Shown piece by piece: positions 17,653 through 25,334 of a DNA stretch of 49,385 nt; position 1 is the stretch's first letter; every line of letters starts with the position of its first letter. The notes under the pieces were generated by a model. It was not told the origin of the DNA, did no database searches, and saw only the letters and a program-made list of their open reading frames with translations. This stretch comes from Candidatus Zymogenaceae bacterium (lineage in GTDB: Bacteria; Desulfobacterota; Zymogenia; Zymogenales; Zymogenaceae), in contig JAFGFE010000037.1 in assembly GCA_016931225.1 (NCBI GenBank), positions 1-49,385 on the forward strand, given 5' to 3'. Made by a program: the position numbers and the translations under genes.

Positions 17653-18273
17653 ATGACAACAATCTATCGCACCACCGCCCCCCTGATACTGGCGTCCCGG
17701 TCCCCCCGGAGGATCGATTTTCTCTCAACCCTGGGGCTTCAATTCCGGGTGATCCCCGCCGACGTGGATGAAACCTTCAGGGCGGGGGAGACCTTTGAAG
17801 AGCACGTTCTGAGACTTTCGGTGGAAAAGGCGAGGGCGGTCTCGGTACACCACCCTGATGCATACATCCTGGGGGCCGACACACTGGTCGCCGTCGATAA
17901 CCGGCTTCTGGGAAAGCCGGAAGATCCTGAAGACGCCGCCCGGATGCTTCGGATCCTTTCTGGGAACACACATCGGGTCATCTCCGGATTTTCCATTATC
18001 CGGGAGGCCACCGAATCCATATATAAACAATGCGTGGAAACCGACGTGACGATGCGAAACATTCTTCCCGAAGAGATCGAAGCCTACGCGGCGACTTTGG
18101 AGCCGCTGGACAAGGCCGGGGCGTACGCCATCCAGGGTATGGCCATGGCGATGGTAACGAAAATAGAGGGGTCCTATACCAACGTCGTGGGTCTGCCGGT
18201 GCCGGAGGTGATAACGGCGCTGATGGAGCTTGGGGCGGTTGTTGTGAACAGACAGGATACGACACATGAATGA
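17653..18273 (+). CDS. maf: Maf family nucleoside triphosphate pyrophosphatase
   Basis: A 206-residue Maf/Ham1-fold enzyme that hydrolyses non-canonical or modified NTPs (dTTP/UTP or m7GTP type) to monophosphates. Diagnostic segments are LILASRSPRRIDFLSTLG, IPADVDET, the catalytic-Asp motif YILGADTLVAVD and GKPEDPEDAARMLRILSGNTHRV, with DKAGAYAIQG near the C-terminus. I chose ATG 17653 because AGGA lies 5 nt upstream. ATG 17647 is possible, and the frame is open back to 17551, but that extension has no homology to the family. It overlaps the next gene by 8 nt, indicating an operon and translational coupling. Confidence 0.94.
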   Translation: MTTIYRTTAPLILASRSPRRIDFLSTLGLQFRVIPADVDETFRAGETFEEHVLRLSVEKARAVSVHHPDAYILGADTLVAVDNRLLGKPEDPEDAARMLRILSGNTHRVISGFSIIREATESIYKQCVETDVTMRNILPEEIEAYAATLEPLDKAGAYAIQGMAMAMVTKIEGSYTNVVGLPVPEVITALMELGAVVVNRQDTTHE

Positions 18274-18976
18274 AGACACTATTCGAAAAAACCTCGATAC
18301 CGTCAATGATGCGATCGCCCGGGCCGCCGAAAAGGCCGGGAGAAGCAGTGATGAGATAACCCTCGTCACGGTCACGAAGACGTTCGGCGTCGACATTGTT
18401 CAGGCCGCCGTAGCCGCAGGCGCCCGGGATCTGGGGGAGAACTACGTCCAGGAGGCGAGGGAAAAGATCACTACCCTCGCGGAAACCGACGCCCCCCAAC
18501 CCCGGTGGCATTTCATCGGGGGGCTCCAGAAGAATAAGGCGAAATACGCCGTGCGCCTCTTTGATCTGATCCATTCGGTGGACGGCGTAGAGCTGGCGGC
18601 CGAGCTGAATAGAAGGGCGGGCCTTGAGGGGAAGAAACAGGACGTGCTCATACAGGTGAATATTTCCGAAGAGGAGCAGAAGTCCGGCGTCTCCCCCGAG
18701 GGGATCATCGCGCTTGCCCGTTCGGTGGCGGCGTGTGAAAACCTGTCTGTTCTGGGGCTGATGGGGATGCCGCCCTTCGGCCTGGACCCGGAGGTCAGCC
18801 GGCCCTATTTCGTGACGCTGCGGGGGCTCTCGGAGCGTATCGAAAAAGAGCGTATCCCCGGCGTTGTCATGGAAGAGCTTTCCATGGGCATGTCCAACGA
18901 CTATGCCGTGGCGGTGGAGGAGGGGGCGACCATGGTGCGGGTCGGAACGGCGATTTTCGGCTCCCGGTATTCATAA
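18266..18976 (+). CDS. YggS/PLPBP family pyridoxal-phosphate homeostasis protein
   Basis: A 236-residue alanine-racemase-fold PLP protein. The PLP lysine is Lys38 in LVTVTKTF. LGENYVQEAREK, WHFIGGLQKNKAK, IHSVDG, LIQVNISEEEQKSG and LGLMGMPP follow in family order, and the phosphate-binding SMGMSNDY and VRVGTAIFG segments close the barrel. It is non-catalytic as far as known and controls PLP and amino-acid homeostasis in the cytoplasm. It starts inside the end of maf (8-nt overlap). The family is common next to housekeeping genes, so context adds little. Confidence 0.95.
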   Translation: MNEDTIRKNLDTVNDAIARAAEKAGRSSDEITLVTVTKTFGVDIVQAAVAAGARDLGENYVQEAREKITTLAETDAPQPRWHFIGGLQKNKAKYAVRLFDLIHSVDGVELAAELNRRAGLEGKKQDVLIQVNISEEEQKSGVSPEGIIALARSVAACENLSVLGLMGMPPFGLDPEVSRPYFVTLRGLSERIEKERIPGVVMEELSMGMSNDYAVAVEEGATMVRVGTAIFGSRYS

Positions 18977-19077
18977 AAAACAGTATGGTGAGTGAGAAGA
19001 CTCTTCCCTTGTTCGACGCGGGTGATGTGATACAATACACCTCATCTGTACACTGTTTTTCACGGGAGGAACGGTCA

Positions 19078-19356
19078 ATGCGTACATATATCAGCTCCCA
19101 GGATGGGAACTCAACGGGGACCCTTCTCGTTATTCTCGCCGTTATCATGCTCATACTCTTCGGTCTCGCCACGAATTTTCACCTGGTTCGCACCGACGAC
19201 GACCTTGTCGTCGTCAAGAAGGAGTCCATTGGATTGTCTGATACCTATGTCGATACCCGGGGGTGGTCGTTTATCGAATGGGAGGAACACCCGGCCCTGA
19301 TGCGTACAATGGAGGCGAACGAGCCGGGAGAGGTCATCAGGTTCGATTCAGACTGA
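19078..19356 (+). CDS. Small one-TM protein, paralog A
   Basis: A 92-residue protein of no family I recognise. One transmembrane helix spans residues 15-35 (TLLVILAVIMLILFGLA), then NFHLVRTDDDLVVVKKE and a C-terminal region with DTRGWSFIEWEEHPAL. It is paralogous to the next gene, sharing N-[FY]-H-[FL], TDD-x-x-VVV-x-KES, DTR-x-W and W-x-EHP. Probably one helix in the inner membrane with a short soluble tail. The ribosome binding site GGGAGGA lies 7-8 nt before ATG 19078, arguing for a real gene. Downstream of yggS by 101 nt. Confidence 0.8.
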   Translation: MRTYISSQDGNSTGTLLVILAVIMLILFGLATNFHLVRTDDDLVVVKKESIGLSDTYVDTRGWSFIEWEEHPALMRTMEANEPGEVIRFDSD

Positions 19357-19378
19357 TTATATTTATTATGAGTGAGTC

Positions 19379-19678
19379 ATGGCAAAAAAACGAAGCACGA
19401 AGAAGAAAAAGAGTTCCCGAAAGAAAAAAACAGACCAGAAGAACATCGTAATCCTCGTCGGGGCCGTAGTCGCGGCGGTGGTCTTTTTCGGAGTCCTGTT
19501 CAACTATCACTTTCTGATGACGGACGACGGTTTCGTGGTGGTCCAGAAGGAGTCATGGGGACCTGATGCCACCTTCGCCGACACGCGTAACTGGGGCTTG
19601 TCCGACTGGTTGGAGCATCCCGAGGTGACCGAGGCCCTGACGAAACGGGAAATCAAGAATATTATCGACCGTTTCTAG
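19379..19678 (+). CDS. Small one-TM protein, paralog B
   Basis: A 99-residue paralog of the preceding gene. A very basic N-terminus (MAKKRSTKKKKSSRKKKTD) precedes one hydrophobic helix (residues 22-41). The family block follows: NYHFLMTDDGFVVVQKE, DTRNWGLSDWLEHPEV, then a charged C-terminal helix. The Lys-rich N-terminus predicts a cytoplasmic N-terminus with the conserved block outside. The start at ATG 19379 has only a weak GAGTGAG upstream. It lies 22 nt after its paralog, so co-transcription is likely. Function unknown. Confidence 0.8.
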   Translation: MAKKRSTKKKKSSRKKKTDQKNIVILVGAVVAAVVFFGVLFNYHFLMTDDGFVVVQKESWGPDATFADTRNWGLSDWLEHPEVTEALTKREIKNIIDRF

Positions 19679-19880
19679 ATGGAGTAGGGGGAAATCCCCC
19701 GTGTGAATCTTTCTCGTTTTATCCCGGACACGGCCCGATCGACTGTACCTCCATACGGAGGGATCGAAAAATGCGGGGGGAGGGGTAATATTTGTGTGCG
19801 GGATCGGTGCGGTGTTCCCCCCGTGGACGTCTGTCATGATATGATACATGTTTTTTGTCATAATCATTTAGGATATCGGT

Positions 19881-20621
19881 ATGAAAAAACTGAGTGTGCT
19901 GTTGGCGGTGATGTTCTGTATGTGTATTGCGGCGGTGTCCGCAGTTGCCTGGGAGAACGGCACGATAACCTATGACGATACGCCGGTGATGGCGGAGCCG
20001 AACTTCTTTTCCGACATAACGGGCACGCTCATGAAGGGCGACCGGGTCGCGGTGATCTCCCGCACGTCCTGGACCGATACCCTGGCTGCCCTGCCGGTGG
20101 ACTACTGGTACGTGGTGGAGTACTGGGGTCCGTCGGGAGAGTATGTATTCGGGTATACGTTCGGATCGAACCTGGCCGTCGATGCCGGGGCGGAGGTGCC
20201 GATTAAAGAGGATCCCGAGGGATTCGTCCCGCCCCTGCCGCCGTCAAACTACTCACATGGTGTGGGCGAGTTCTGCGTGAGGGCGGAGATCGACCTGAGC
20301 TGCCGGACGACGCCTGTGGAGTTCACCATCCCGGCGGGGAAAAAGGGGGTGAATTTCGAGATACAGTTTCTCTCTTCCAGCTGGGAATCCTGCATGGGTG
20401 AGGGGATCACCTCCGTCTTCTCCGTGACGATTTCCGATATCGGCGAAATGCCCCATACCGTCTATACCTACACGGAGCGCATCGCCGACGATCCCGAGAC
20501 CATCGAGATGAACCGGGCGGATTTCTCGTCCCTGGTGCTTCCCGAGGGAACCTACGGGCTGACTGCCAACGGCGGGTCCGATACGGTGTGTGAAATCTGC
20601 TACGAGGTGATAGACAGGTAG
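19881..20621 (+). CDS. Secreted protein with SH3-like N-terminal region
   Basis: A 246-residue protein with a signal peptide (MKKLSVLLAVMFCMCIAAV, cleavage near VSAVA). Residues 30-105 resemble a bacterial SH3 domain (VMAEPNFFSDITGTLMKGD, then WYVVEYWGPSGEYVFGYTF), a fold used for peptide or wall binding. Residues 125-246 are beta-rich with five cysteines (FCVRAEIDLSCR, SCMGEG, TVCEICYE), suggesting disulphides in the periplasm. Both halves seem distinct domains; the second is unrecognised. ATG 19881 has AGGA upstream. Single gene with a terminator about 95 nt downstream. Confidence 0.8.
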   Translation: MKKLSVLLAVMFCMCIAAVSAVAWENGTITYDDTPVMAEPNFFSDITGTLMKGDRVAVISRTSWTDTLAALPVDYWYVVEYWGPSGEYVFGYTFGSNLAVDAGAEVPIKEDPEGFVPPLPPSNYSHGVGEFCVRAEIDLSCRTTPVEFTIPAGKKGVNFEIQFLSSSWESCMGEGITSVFSVTISDIGEMPHTVYTYTERIADDPETIEMNRADFSSLVLPEGTYGLTANGGSDTVCEICYEVIDR

Positions 20622-20715
20622 AAGGGAGCCGGTTTTCGGGGATATGTTCTCGACAGAAGATCGCGGCTAAACTCCCGATCCTTTATGAAAGTCAATCGAC
20701 CGACATGAAAAAAAA

Positions 20716-20745
20716 CGGGGCGCTCGAAACGGGCGCCCCGATTTT
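20716..20745. terminator. Bidirectional rho-independent terminator
   Basis: CGGGGCGC (20716-20723) pairs perfectly with GCGCCCCG (20733-20740). It has T5 after it on the plus strand and A8 before it, which reads as T8 on the minus strand, so it can end both convergent genes. Confidence 0.9.
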
Positions 20746-20766
20746 TATATCGGTTTCAGGCTGTTT

Positions 20767-22410
20767 TTAGAATTCGTACATGAGGTTGAACATGCAGCCG
20801 TAATCCCATGTTTCCAGGGAGAGGTTTCTCGTGGTCGGATCGATCAGGGCATACCCTAAACGAGGCCCTACCGTGTTACCGTATGCAGAGCCGTCCATAT
20901 CATACTCCACGTCGTCCAGGGGCATGGTGACCATGCCGGAAAGGGAGAGGGTCAGTCCGTTGACCGGCTTGTACAGCACCGCCAGGTCCAGGGTCAGGTT
21001 CTGAAACAGGTCCGTGTCTTCCGCGTCAATGAACTGGGGGTCCGGAGCAGCGCCGGAGATGAACGGAGAATCATAGGCATTGGCGTATTCCTTGTTCGCC
21101 CAGCCCATGTCGTACCTGACGCCGAAGGAGGTGCTGAGGTTCTCGGTGAACTCCGCCGTCATGCCGAGATCGAGGGAAAGCATATTTACCATGAGAGAAT
21201 CATCCTGGGAAAAGGATGTCACACCATTAAAAAATACGACGGCTCCTGATACGACATTAACCTGTTCGTAGGAATAATCCCAGTCGGCGTAGGTATAGGA
21301 CAGCGTGGCGTCGAAGGTGTAGGAATCCATTTTATACACAACACCAAGGCCCGCCATGATGTGCCAGAGATCTTCTTCCACGTCGTAGTCGATGCTCCCC
21401 GGTCCCCGGGCTACCCCGCGGTAGGCTTGGTTTCTGAAGTATCCCTCGGTCACGCCATCGATGCCGTAGTCGAAGCTGCCGTAGTAAAACTCAAGGGAGA
21501 TCGGAAACGAAAGCGTGTCAGATACTATAATGGTCGGATTAAGAGCCGCTTCGATGTCCCATCCGAAATAGTCCCGAGATTCCAGGGCTTCGGAGTTCGG
21601 GCCTCCACCGGGAACGGGAACTCTGTCGACGGAATAGATGGCCCGCCGGTCTATCCTTCCCCAGTAGAAGCCAACCGAGGTGGAGGCGTTAAGGGCGAAG
21701 GCGTCCGCGGGTTGTGCGGAAATGCCCACCACCGGGCGCATCAGGTGAATGTCAAACACGGTGTTTTTGTCGATGTAGGTAGCGTTTTCAGGCGTGCTTG
21801 AATTGGCGCTATTTCCAGCCATGTCGTCTGAGATCTTTTCGTGGGTGTACCGATACTCCACTCCGGTGCCGAAAGAAAACGCATCGCTAATGGCCAGATT
21901 GTAGAGCATCGCCAGGGAAAAGGCGTTCTCTTTCACTTTCCGCTCAGTAGCTCCGTAAAAGCGACCGAAGCCACCTCTTCCGTCATCCCAGTAATCGAAG
22001 AAATTCTCGTTCCCCTCCATGTAGGAGAAATCGTAGTTGAAGATAAAACCCAGAGTCGAGGCGTCGCCCAGCTTCATCACGTATCCCAGGTCCGTTCCGA
22101 ACCCGTTGGAGATGTATCTGCCGTCGGAATACCCGGTCGTGTGACCGATAAACAAACCATCATCAAGCAGGTTCAGGTAATCAGACGAGACCTTTGTGGT
22201 GCTGCCCAGGTAATAGGTATCGAAGATAAATCCAGACGTGGACCCCTCTCCCAAAAGCGCGGGGTTTGCGGTCAGGTCGGCCCGATCCGCACGGAAGATC
22301 ATCTTCGGCGAACCGGTGATAGTCTGATCATCGAATCGCACATAATCACCGCCCAGGGCGATGGCCGGGATGATCATGAGAAAAAGTAACATAAGAGCCA
22401 GTTTCTTCAT
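20767..22410 (-). CDS. Outer-membrane beta-barrel protein
   Basis: A 547-residue protein with a signal peptide (MKKLALMLLFLMIIPAIA, cleavage near LGG). Alternating amphipathic strands run throughout and end in LMYEF with a terminal Phe, the usual signal for BAM-mediated assembly. The N-terminal DRADLTANPALLGEG resembles FadL/OmpP1-like or related transport barrels, where an NPA segment near the N-terminus is common, but I cannot assign a substrate. Repeated aromatic-rich strands (YTYADWDYSYEQ, VRYDMGW, DYGCMFNLMYEF) support a barrel of 14 or more strands. The ribosome binding site GGGAGG lies 9 nt before ATG 22410. Monocistronic. Confidence 0.87.
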   Translation of the reverse strand: MKKLALMLLFLMIIPAIALGGDYVRFDDQTITGSPKMIFRADRADLTANPALLGEGSTSGFIFDTYYLGSTTKVSSDYLNLLDDGLFIGHTTGYSDGRYISNGFGTDLGYVMKLGDASTLGFIFNYDFSYMEGNENFFDYWDDGRGGFGRFYGATERKVKENAFSLAMLYNLAISDAFSFGTGVEYRYTHEKISDDMAGNSANSSTPENATYIDKNTVFDIHLMRPVVGISAQPADAFALNASTSVGFYWGRIDRRAIYSVDRVPVPGGGPNSEALESRDYFGWDIEAALNPTIIVSDTLSFPISLEFYYGSFDYGIDGVTEGYFRNQAYRGVARGPGSIDYDVEEDLWHIMAGLGVVYKMDSYTFDATLSYTYADWDYSYEQVNVVSGAVVFFNGVTSFSQDDSLMVNMLSLDLGMTAEFTENLSTSFGVRYDMGWANKEYANAYDSPFISGAAPDPQFIDAEDTDLFQNLTLDLAVLYKPVNGLTLSLSGMVTMPLDDVEYDMDGSAYGNTVGPRLGYALIDPTTRNLSLETWDYGCMFNLMYEF

Positions 22411-22693
22411 GTCACAGTACCTCCCATAACATTGTAAAAACTAAAGAAACATGTATAGTCTCTATATAACGCACACATTCAGTACAGTATGCGTCCCGCC
22501 ACAAAATAACCGTTGTGCCCCCCACGGGGAGGTACAACCACGGCCGTCACTCACAAGACGGTATTGTTGCGCTTTTCAGATTGAGGTTGATCGATTCCGG
22601 TCGAAACCAACGGGGAAGTGAATCGCTCGGGAAGAAATTGCCGTCACAAAATGTCCAAGCTGCACCGGAAATACTTGATCTGTTTTATATATT

Positions 22694-22721
22694 TTGACAA
22701 AAGATTTGTCAAGAGTATTTT
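22694..22721 (+). promoter_or_regulatory. Possible promoter with overlapping inverted repeat
   Basis: TTGACA (22694-22699), a 16-nt spacer and TATTTT (22716-22721). The -35 overlaps the inverted repeat TTGACAAA-N3-TTTGTCAA (22694-22712), an operator-like arrangement. Downstream on this strand there is only a 30-codon ORF, so a small RNA or short transcript is possible. Confidence 0.3.
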
Positions 22722-22890
22722 AAAAATTTTAATGTGTGTGGTCGCCATTACAGGATATGGAAGAGACTTGTTCCTTCAAGTGACACGTTTCCGGTTGTTG
22801 ATTGACAGGTCGTTTCGAGAGGGAAGGGGTATTCCGAGTGGAATCGTCTCTTTTCCCTTTGTCTTCGGGAACAATGATGGAGGAGACGAG

Positions 22891-22983
22891 ATGCATAAAC
22901 GGGACGTATCGTTGAAGGGAGAGAGGGGGGGGCGTGCGGGAGTTAAGACACCGATCGTCATCGGAACGGTCCGGCGGAGGTAG
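22891..22983 (+). CDS. Possible 30-codon basic peptide
   Basis: ATG 22891 is preceded by GGAGGAG at ideal spacing and encodes MHKRDVSLKGERGG...VRRR, ending at TAG 22983. A promoter candidate lies 170 nt upstream. The good ribosome binding site is the only support; composition is Arg/Gly-rich and could be chance. Confidence 0.18.
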   Translation: MHKRDVSLKGERGGRAGVKTPIVIGTVRRR

Positions 22984-23038
22984 AGCGCGTTGAAAATAGG
23001 AGACGACGGGAAACAAGGGGGGAATCTGTGATCCCACA

Positions 23039-23464
23039 TTACAGGAAGTAATGCTTCAACTGTTCCGGAAGGGCGTTCCTGTCCACCTCGAACAGCTCAA
23101 TGAGCACATCATTCGGCGCCGGTACCATGACGTATTTCCAGACGCCGAAATCGGTGACGCCCTTCCGTAACGTCACGCCTCGGTCCGTGAGTCTCTGTAT
23201 CACAGCCTCGATGTCATTGGTTTGTATGCCGAAGTGGTGGATGCCGCCCCGGCCCGAATCCTTCGGCGGCTGATCGTACAGGTGTATCCTCCCCGCTCCA
23301 ACGGCGATAAAGACGTTTCTCGCCCCGGCAAGTTCCATGTCCAGCGCCACCTCTCCACAGAACACCTCCCGGTAGAAGGCGATGGATTCGTCAACATTCG
23401 ATGCAAAAAGGTGCACATGATGGACGTGGCAGGCGGCGGGAGTGTTCCCGGATGATCCGCTCAT
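23039..23464 (-). CDS. VOC family (glyoxalase-like) protein
   Basis: A 141-residue protein with one pair of vicinal-oxygen-chelate beta-alpha-beta-beta-beta modules: HVHHVHLFASNVDESIAFYREVF at the start and GGIHHFGIQTNDIEAVIQRL in the second half, ending in DPNG-like PNDVLIELFEV. Candidate metal ligands are His17 and His75/76 with the C-terminal Glu. These proteins act as glyoxalases, dioxygenases or epimerases; the reaction is not predictable. ATG 23464 has GGAGG upstream. It is downstream of the small hydrophilic gene and yihY on the same strand, 43 nt away. Confidence 0.88.
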   Translation of the reverse strand: MSGSSGNTPAACHVHHVHLFASNVDESIAFYREVFCGEVALDMELAGARNVFIAVGAGRIHLYDQPPKDSGRGGIHHFGIQTNDIEAVIQRLTDRGVTLRKGVTDFGVWKYVMVPAPNDVLIELFEVDRNALPEQLKHYFL

Positions 23465-23507
23465 GGAGTCCTCCGTATTCCATCGGGAAATCTCAAAAAA
23501 AGGGATG

Positions 23508-23753
23508 TCACTCTTTGGATGATTCCTCCTCCGTGTCCCGGTCGTGATCCCCCGAACGGGGTGAGGAGCTTTCTTTCACGTTTTCAACCCGCCCCCGGCG
23601 GTCCTGGGACCAGGTCGCTTCCCACAGCTCACGGAAGCTTGCCGCCTGCCGGAGCCCGAACTCCCCGCAGCAGACCGGAAGGTAGACGTCGTCGGTGTCC
23701 GTCCCGGAGACGTTCCCGTATTCCTTCGGAGTATGTTTCTTTTTTGATGTCAT
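23508..23753 (-). CDS. Small hydrophilic protein coupled to yihY-like gene
   Basis: An 81-residue protein I do not recognise. The N-terminal half has VYLPVCCGEFGLRQAASFRELWEATW, which looks folded; the C-terminal half is charged and disordered (ending TEEESSKE). Its ATG (23753-23751) shares one base with the TGA of the upstream yihY-like gene (TGATG), so it is translationally coupled. No signal or membrane segment. A longer in-frame start at 23837 would sit inside the upstream gene and is unlikely. Confidence 0.65.
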   Translation of the reverse strand: MTSKKKHTPKEYGNVSGTDTDDVYLPVCCGEFGLRQAASFRELWEATWSQDRRGRVENVKESSSPRSGDHDRDTEEESSKE

Positions 23754-25156
23754 CAGAAGAACCGTGAAAAGAAGTCGTGTTTCTCTTGTGTCCTGGTTTT
23801 CATCTCCAGAAGATACCTGCCCGCGAACTCCCTGCACAGGTCGTCGAAGGTGGTGTCCTTGTATTTTGCCTGAACGTCCCGAAGGATCTGCTCCAGGGTT
23901 ATGTCGAGAAAGCCTCGCTCGCCCTCGGTCATCTGCTCCGACGGGTTGTCTCCATGTTCCCTGAGGGCGATGAGCACCTCGGTGAATCGGATGCGGGAGA
24001 GATCCCTCGACGGCTGAAAGCGCATCTCTATGGGGTCTTCGTCCGAGATAACCGAGATGAGATTCTCGTCTCTTAAGATGAATATCATTTCGTGTACGAG
24101 ATGCTCCGGTACATCGAGGAGCTGCGAGAGCCGCTCGATAGAGAGCGGCTTTTTCCCCTCATAGAAGGCCGATGCGATGGCCATGAAGGCTCTCAGGGAC
24201 AGCCGCTCCTTGTAGGAGTAGCTGACGTAGGCGGTCATGGCGTTTTCCCTCAGGTGGCTGTAGTTCTGGTGGATGTAGGCGGTGACGGCGCCGACGATGA
24301 GCATCAGCCAGCTTGTATACAGCCAGACCATGAAAAAGGGTATGGAGGCGAAGCTGGAATAGATGACGTTATAGCGGGACAGCCCGAACTGGAATTCGGT
24401 GTATCCGTAGAGCATCAATTGAAAGAGGGTGCCCCCCACCACCGCGCCGAACAGCGCCGAGGAAAACTGGACTTTCGTATTGGGGATGACCTTGTATATG
24501 AAGATGAACAGGAGCCACAGCACGAGATAGGGTAAGAGCCGGATAAAAAATCGGATCACCCAGGAAATGAGGAAGATGTCCTGGAGCCTCTGGACGATGG
24601 TGTTGCTGGCGAGAACGGTGTTGATACCGAAGGAAAGGATCATAATCAGCGGCGCCATGACGACGATACTGGTGTAATATGACATGCGGTTCAAGAACGG
24701 TCGGCGGTTCCTGATGCCCCAGATATCGTTGATGGTGATTTCCAGGGAATCCATGGCCTTGAACACCGCCCAGAAGGTGATAACCAGGCCGATGGAACCG
24801 AGAGTTGCGAAGTTGGTGTTGTCTATATAGCCGAGGACCGTCTCGGCGATGGTGCCCAGACCGGGGATATGCTCAAGTATAATCTCCTTGACATGCTCAT
24901 CCACGTTGAAGGCGGTCAAGAGCGAGAAGACAAACGCCAGAAAGGGAATGAGGGAGATGAGCGTGGTGTATGTCAGGGCCGCCGCCCGGACGGTCAGCTT
25001 GCGCCCGGTGAGGGTCTGACCGATGAGCTTTACCGTGCGCCACTCCCGCTCGATGAGCCGCTGGACGGTGATCTCCCCGTCGAAGGACGAATTGACCTTC
25101 ATGGTGAGTATGTCATGAACGCGTGTTTGTATCTTTTTTATATATTTGGCGAACAT
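23753..25156 (-). CDS. YihY/BrkB family inner-membrane protein with winged-helix tail
   Basis: A 467-residue protein. Residues 50-290 are the YihY/BrkB domain with six hydrophobic helices, starting with the family block RAAALTYTTLISLIPFLAFVF and including WAVFKAMDSLEITINDIWG and GTLFQLMLYGYTEFQFGLSRYNVIY. Residues 310-410 look like a winged-helix module (SIERLSQLLDVPEHLVHEMIFILRDENLI) exposed to the cytoplasm. The family was once called ribonuclease BN by error; its role is an uncharacterised envelope or transport function. First gene of a three-gene operon. The region upstream is shared with the divergent amidohydrolase gene. Confidence 0.92.
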   Translation of the reverse strand: MFAKYIKKIQTRVHDILTMKVNSSFDGEITVQRLIEREWRTVKLIGQTLTGRKLTVRAAALTYTTLISLIPFLAFVFSLLTAFNVDEHVKEIILEHIPGLGTIAETVLGYIDNTNFATLGSIGLVITFWAVFKAMDSLEITINDIWGIRNRRPFLNRMSYYTSIVVMAPLIMILSFGINTVLASNTIVQRLQDIFLISWVIRFFIRLLPYLVLWLLFIFIYKVIPNTKVQFSSALFGAVVGGTLFQLMLYGYTEFQFGLSRYNVIYSSFASIPFFMVWLYTSWLMLIVGAVTAYIHQNYSHLRENAMTAYVSYSYKERLSLRAFMAIASAFYEGKKPLSIERLSQLLDVPEHLVHEMIFILRDENLISVISDEDPIEMRFQPSRDLSRIRFTEVLIALREHGDNPSEQMTEGERGFLDITLEQILRDVQAKYKDTTFDDLCREFAGRYLLEMKTRTQEKHDFFSRFF

Positions 25157-25251
25157 ATCGTATCCTCAGACGTTGTCGATGAGTCCGTATATCGACGAAA
25201 TCTCCTTTCAAAATCTGGAGGAATGCCGTACAATGCGAATCGGTATTCCCT

Positions 25252-25279
25252 ATTATAGTGTATTGGCCGCACAGCGCAA
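25252..25279 (-). promoter_or_regulatory. Possible promoter of the yihY-like operon
   Basis: On the minus strand TTGCGC (25279-25274), a 16-nt spacer and a consensus TATAAT (25257-25252), about 95 nt upstream of the yihY-like start. Confidence 0.4.
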
Positions 25280-25334
25280 GGCCAAAGGTAAAGGACTCCC
25301 TTTTGCGGCACGCATCAAGAAAAGGAAGCGACAG

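Larger units (their letters stand above)
22411..23038. other. 628-nt intergenic region
   Basis: It contains the barrel gene's upstream region, an AT-rich block at 22670-22735 with TTGACAAA...TTTGTCAA-type symmetry, and one tiny ORF (22891-22983). A longer open frame (from 22618) has no coding character. I see no RNA gene I can name. Confidence 0.4.

Noticed and set aside
19692-19705. GGGGGAAATCCCCC hairpin as terminator of the one-TM genes
   Set aside because: The stem is short and no T-run follows, so I do not call it a terminator.
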